DNA of 21,809 nucleotides, from positions 1 to 21,809 of the IMG/VR virus record IMGVR_UViG_3300025110_000153. One strand, given 5' to 3'. Position 1 is the stretch's first letter, and every line of letters starts with the position of its first letter. Under the pieces are notes generated by a model, which did no database searches, was not told the origin of the DNA, and saw only the letters and a list, made by a program, of their open reading frames with translations. The DNA comes from a virus. This document shows positions 21,334 to 21,809 of this stretch, in pieces. The position numbers and the translations under genes were made by a program.

Positions 21334-21707
21334 TATTGAGGTCTGACAATGAGAGTGTGAAAAATGGGACTGTCACCTCTTGCTGTACTTACATTTAATA
21401 CTTTTCCCTCTCTAGTAGCTCCTGCCTGGGGGTATTGCATACGATCCGATTCTGTTGGGTAATAATTTCCTAATTCCGCAGTACCGATGATGACTTTTAC
21501 ATCAGTTGTTTGATACAAACCTTTACTCTCGTTAGTGTTTATGCTCGTTATTACTCCTCTTACAGTGACATTTGTATCGCTTGAAGTTGTTTGCCCTGTA
21601 GTTGGGTTGTAAGTAGCAGCCCCAGTTTTTATGTAAGTAAACTCTTGCCCCCATGTTGCAAGAATCTGTTCAGGTACTTTTCCGAAGACATCATCAATTT
21701 TTGCCAT
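21333..21707 (-). CDS. Head-closure/head-tail joining-like protein
   Basis: A 124-residue protein when started at the ATG at 21707, which has an AAGAGG ribosome site just upstream. A longer reading frame to 21785 would add a Trp-rich stretch that overlaps the previous gene and looks spurious. The protein is beta-rich: QEFTYIKTGAATYNPTTGQT, VTVRGVITSINTNES, YYPTESDRMQYPQAG, then GKVLNVSTARGDSPIF and LIVRPQ. The Y-x-P-TTG loop, TESDR with a following tyrosine, and final RPQ are what I expect of small head-closure adaptors of siphoviruses. It probably binds the portal/connector. Its stop overlaps the neck gene start. Confidence 0.55.
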   Translation of the reverse strand: MAKIDDVFGKVPEQILATWGQEFTYIKTGAATYNPTTGQTTSSDTNVTVRGVITSINTNESKGLYQTTDVKVIIGTAELGNYYPTESDRMQYPQAGATREGKVLNVSTARGDSPIFHTLIVRPQ

Positions 21708-21709
21708 AA

Positions 21710-21808
21710 TTAACCTCTTACCACCCGTACTTGATAGCCGCCAGCTCCACCAAGACAATAAGCACCAAGATAGGACTGAAGCCAAGGATACACGTCAAAA
21801 ACATTGTT
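21710..21808 (-). CDS. C-terminal end of an upstream head-tail connector gene (partial)
   Basis: An open frame enters from the right edge and ends in TAA at 21712-21710, only 2 nt before the ATG at 21707. The visible 32 residues read VYPWLQSYLGAYCLGGAGGY then QVRVVRG. The tight spacing, with the next gene's ribosome site inside it, shows that it belongs to the same minus-strand operon. Position before a head-closure-like gene suggests an adaptor or other head-tail gene. Its family cannot be judged from this fragment. Confidence 0.5.
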   Translation of the reverse strand, partial: NNVFDVYPWLQSYLGAYCLGGAGGYQVRVVRG

Positions 21809-21809
21809 C

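Noticed and set aside
21708-21785. Longer N-terminus for the head-closure-like protein (Trp-rich, MASVLSW...)
   Set aside because: It overlaps the preceding gene almost fully, and the ATG at 21707 has a good ribosome site and a family-like start.
1-21809. CRISPR array, tRNA, integrase, insertion sequence or toxin-antitoxin pair
   Set aside because: No regularly spaced repeats, cloverleaf sequences, transposase or recombinase motifs, or matching small gene pairs were seen on either strand.

Overview
The window is the tail-morphogenesis region of a long-tailed (siphovirus-type) dsDNA phage, followed by a short cluster of envelope-type genes. It is AT-rich, very tightly packed and has no bacterial housekeeping genes. 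The gene order (head-tail joining proteins, tail terminator, major tail tube, frameshifted chaperone, tape measure, minor tail proteins, NlpC-like protein, J-like tip, fiber) is that of lambda-like siphoviruses, read from right to left on the minus strand. The fiber ends and several small proteins remind me of marine cyanophage families. That points to a marine cyanobacterial phage or prophage with a low-GC host, but it rests on memory and no search was possible. No integrase or head genes are in the window.

Layout: 21809-20285 (minus) holds a cut-off connector gene, a head-closure-like protein, a neck protein and a tail-terminator-like protein. 20233-19463 is the major tail tube gene, closed by a clear intrinsic terminator (19436-19412). 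19370-18838 is the tail assembly chaperone. It is read as a short form and, through a -1 slip on CCCAAAA, as a longer G-T type fusion; a 19-bp stem with one bulge starts 5 nt after the slip site. 18807-16342 is the tape measure. 16342-11413 holds two minor tail genes and the large tip protein. 11409-9616 holds a minor tail protein and two further proteins with the tube-protein signature. 9583-3722 is a 1953-residue fiber with an internal duplication and a propeller-like C-terminal part.

3658-1865 (minus) is a four-gene overlapping cluster: one coiled-coil protein and three with membrane segments. From the left edge, a plus-strand operon (to 1932) encodes an XhlA-like holin-type protein and three proteins with signal peptides, all joined by start-stop overlaps. 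The two clusters converge and their last genes overlap by 68 bp. Together they look like an envelope-directed module of unknown function beside the tail genes. The best-supported structural finding is the frameshift element. The most open biological question is what the secreted and membrane proteins do.
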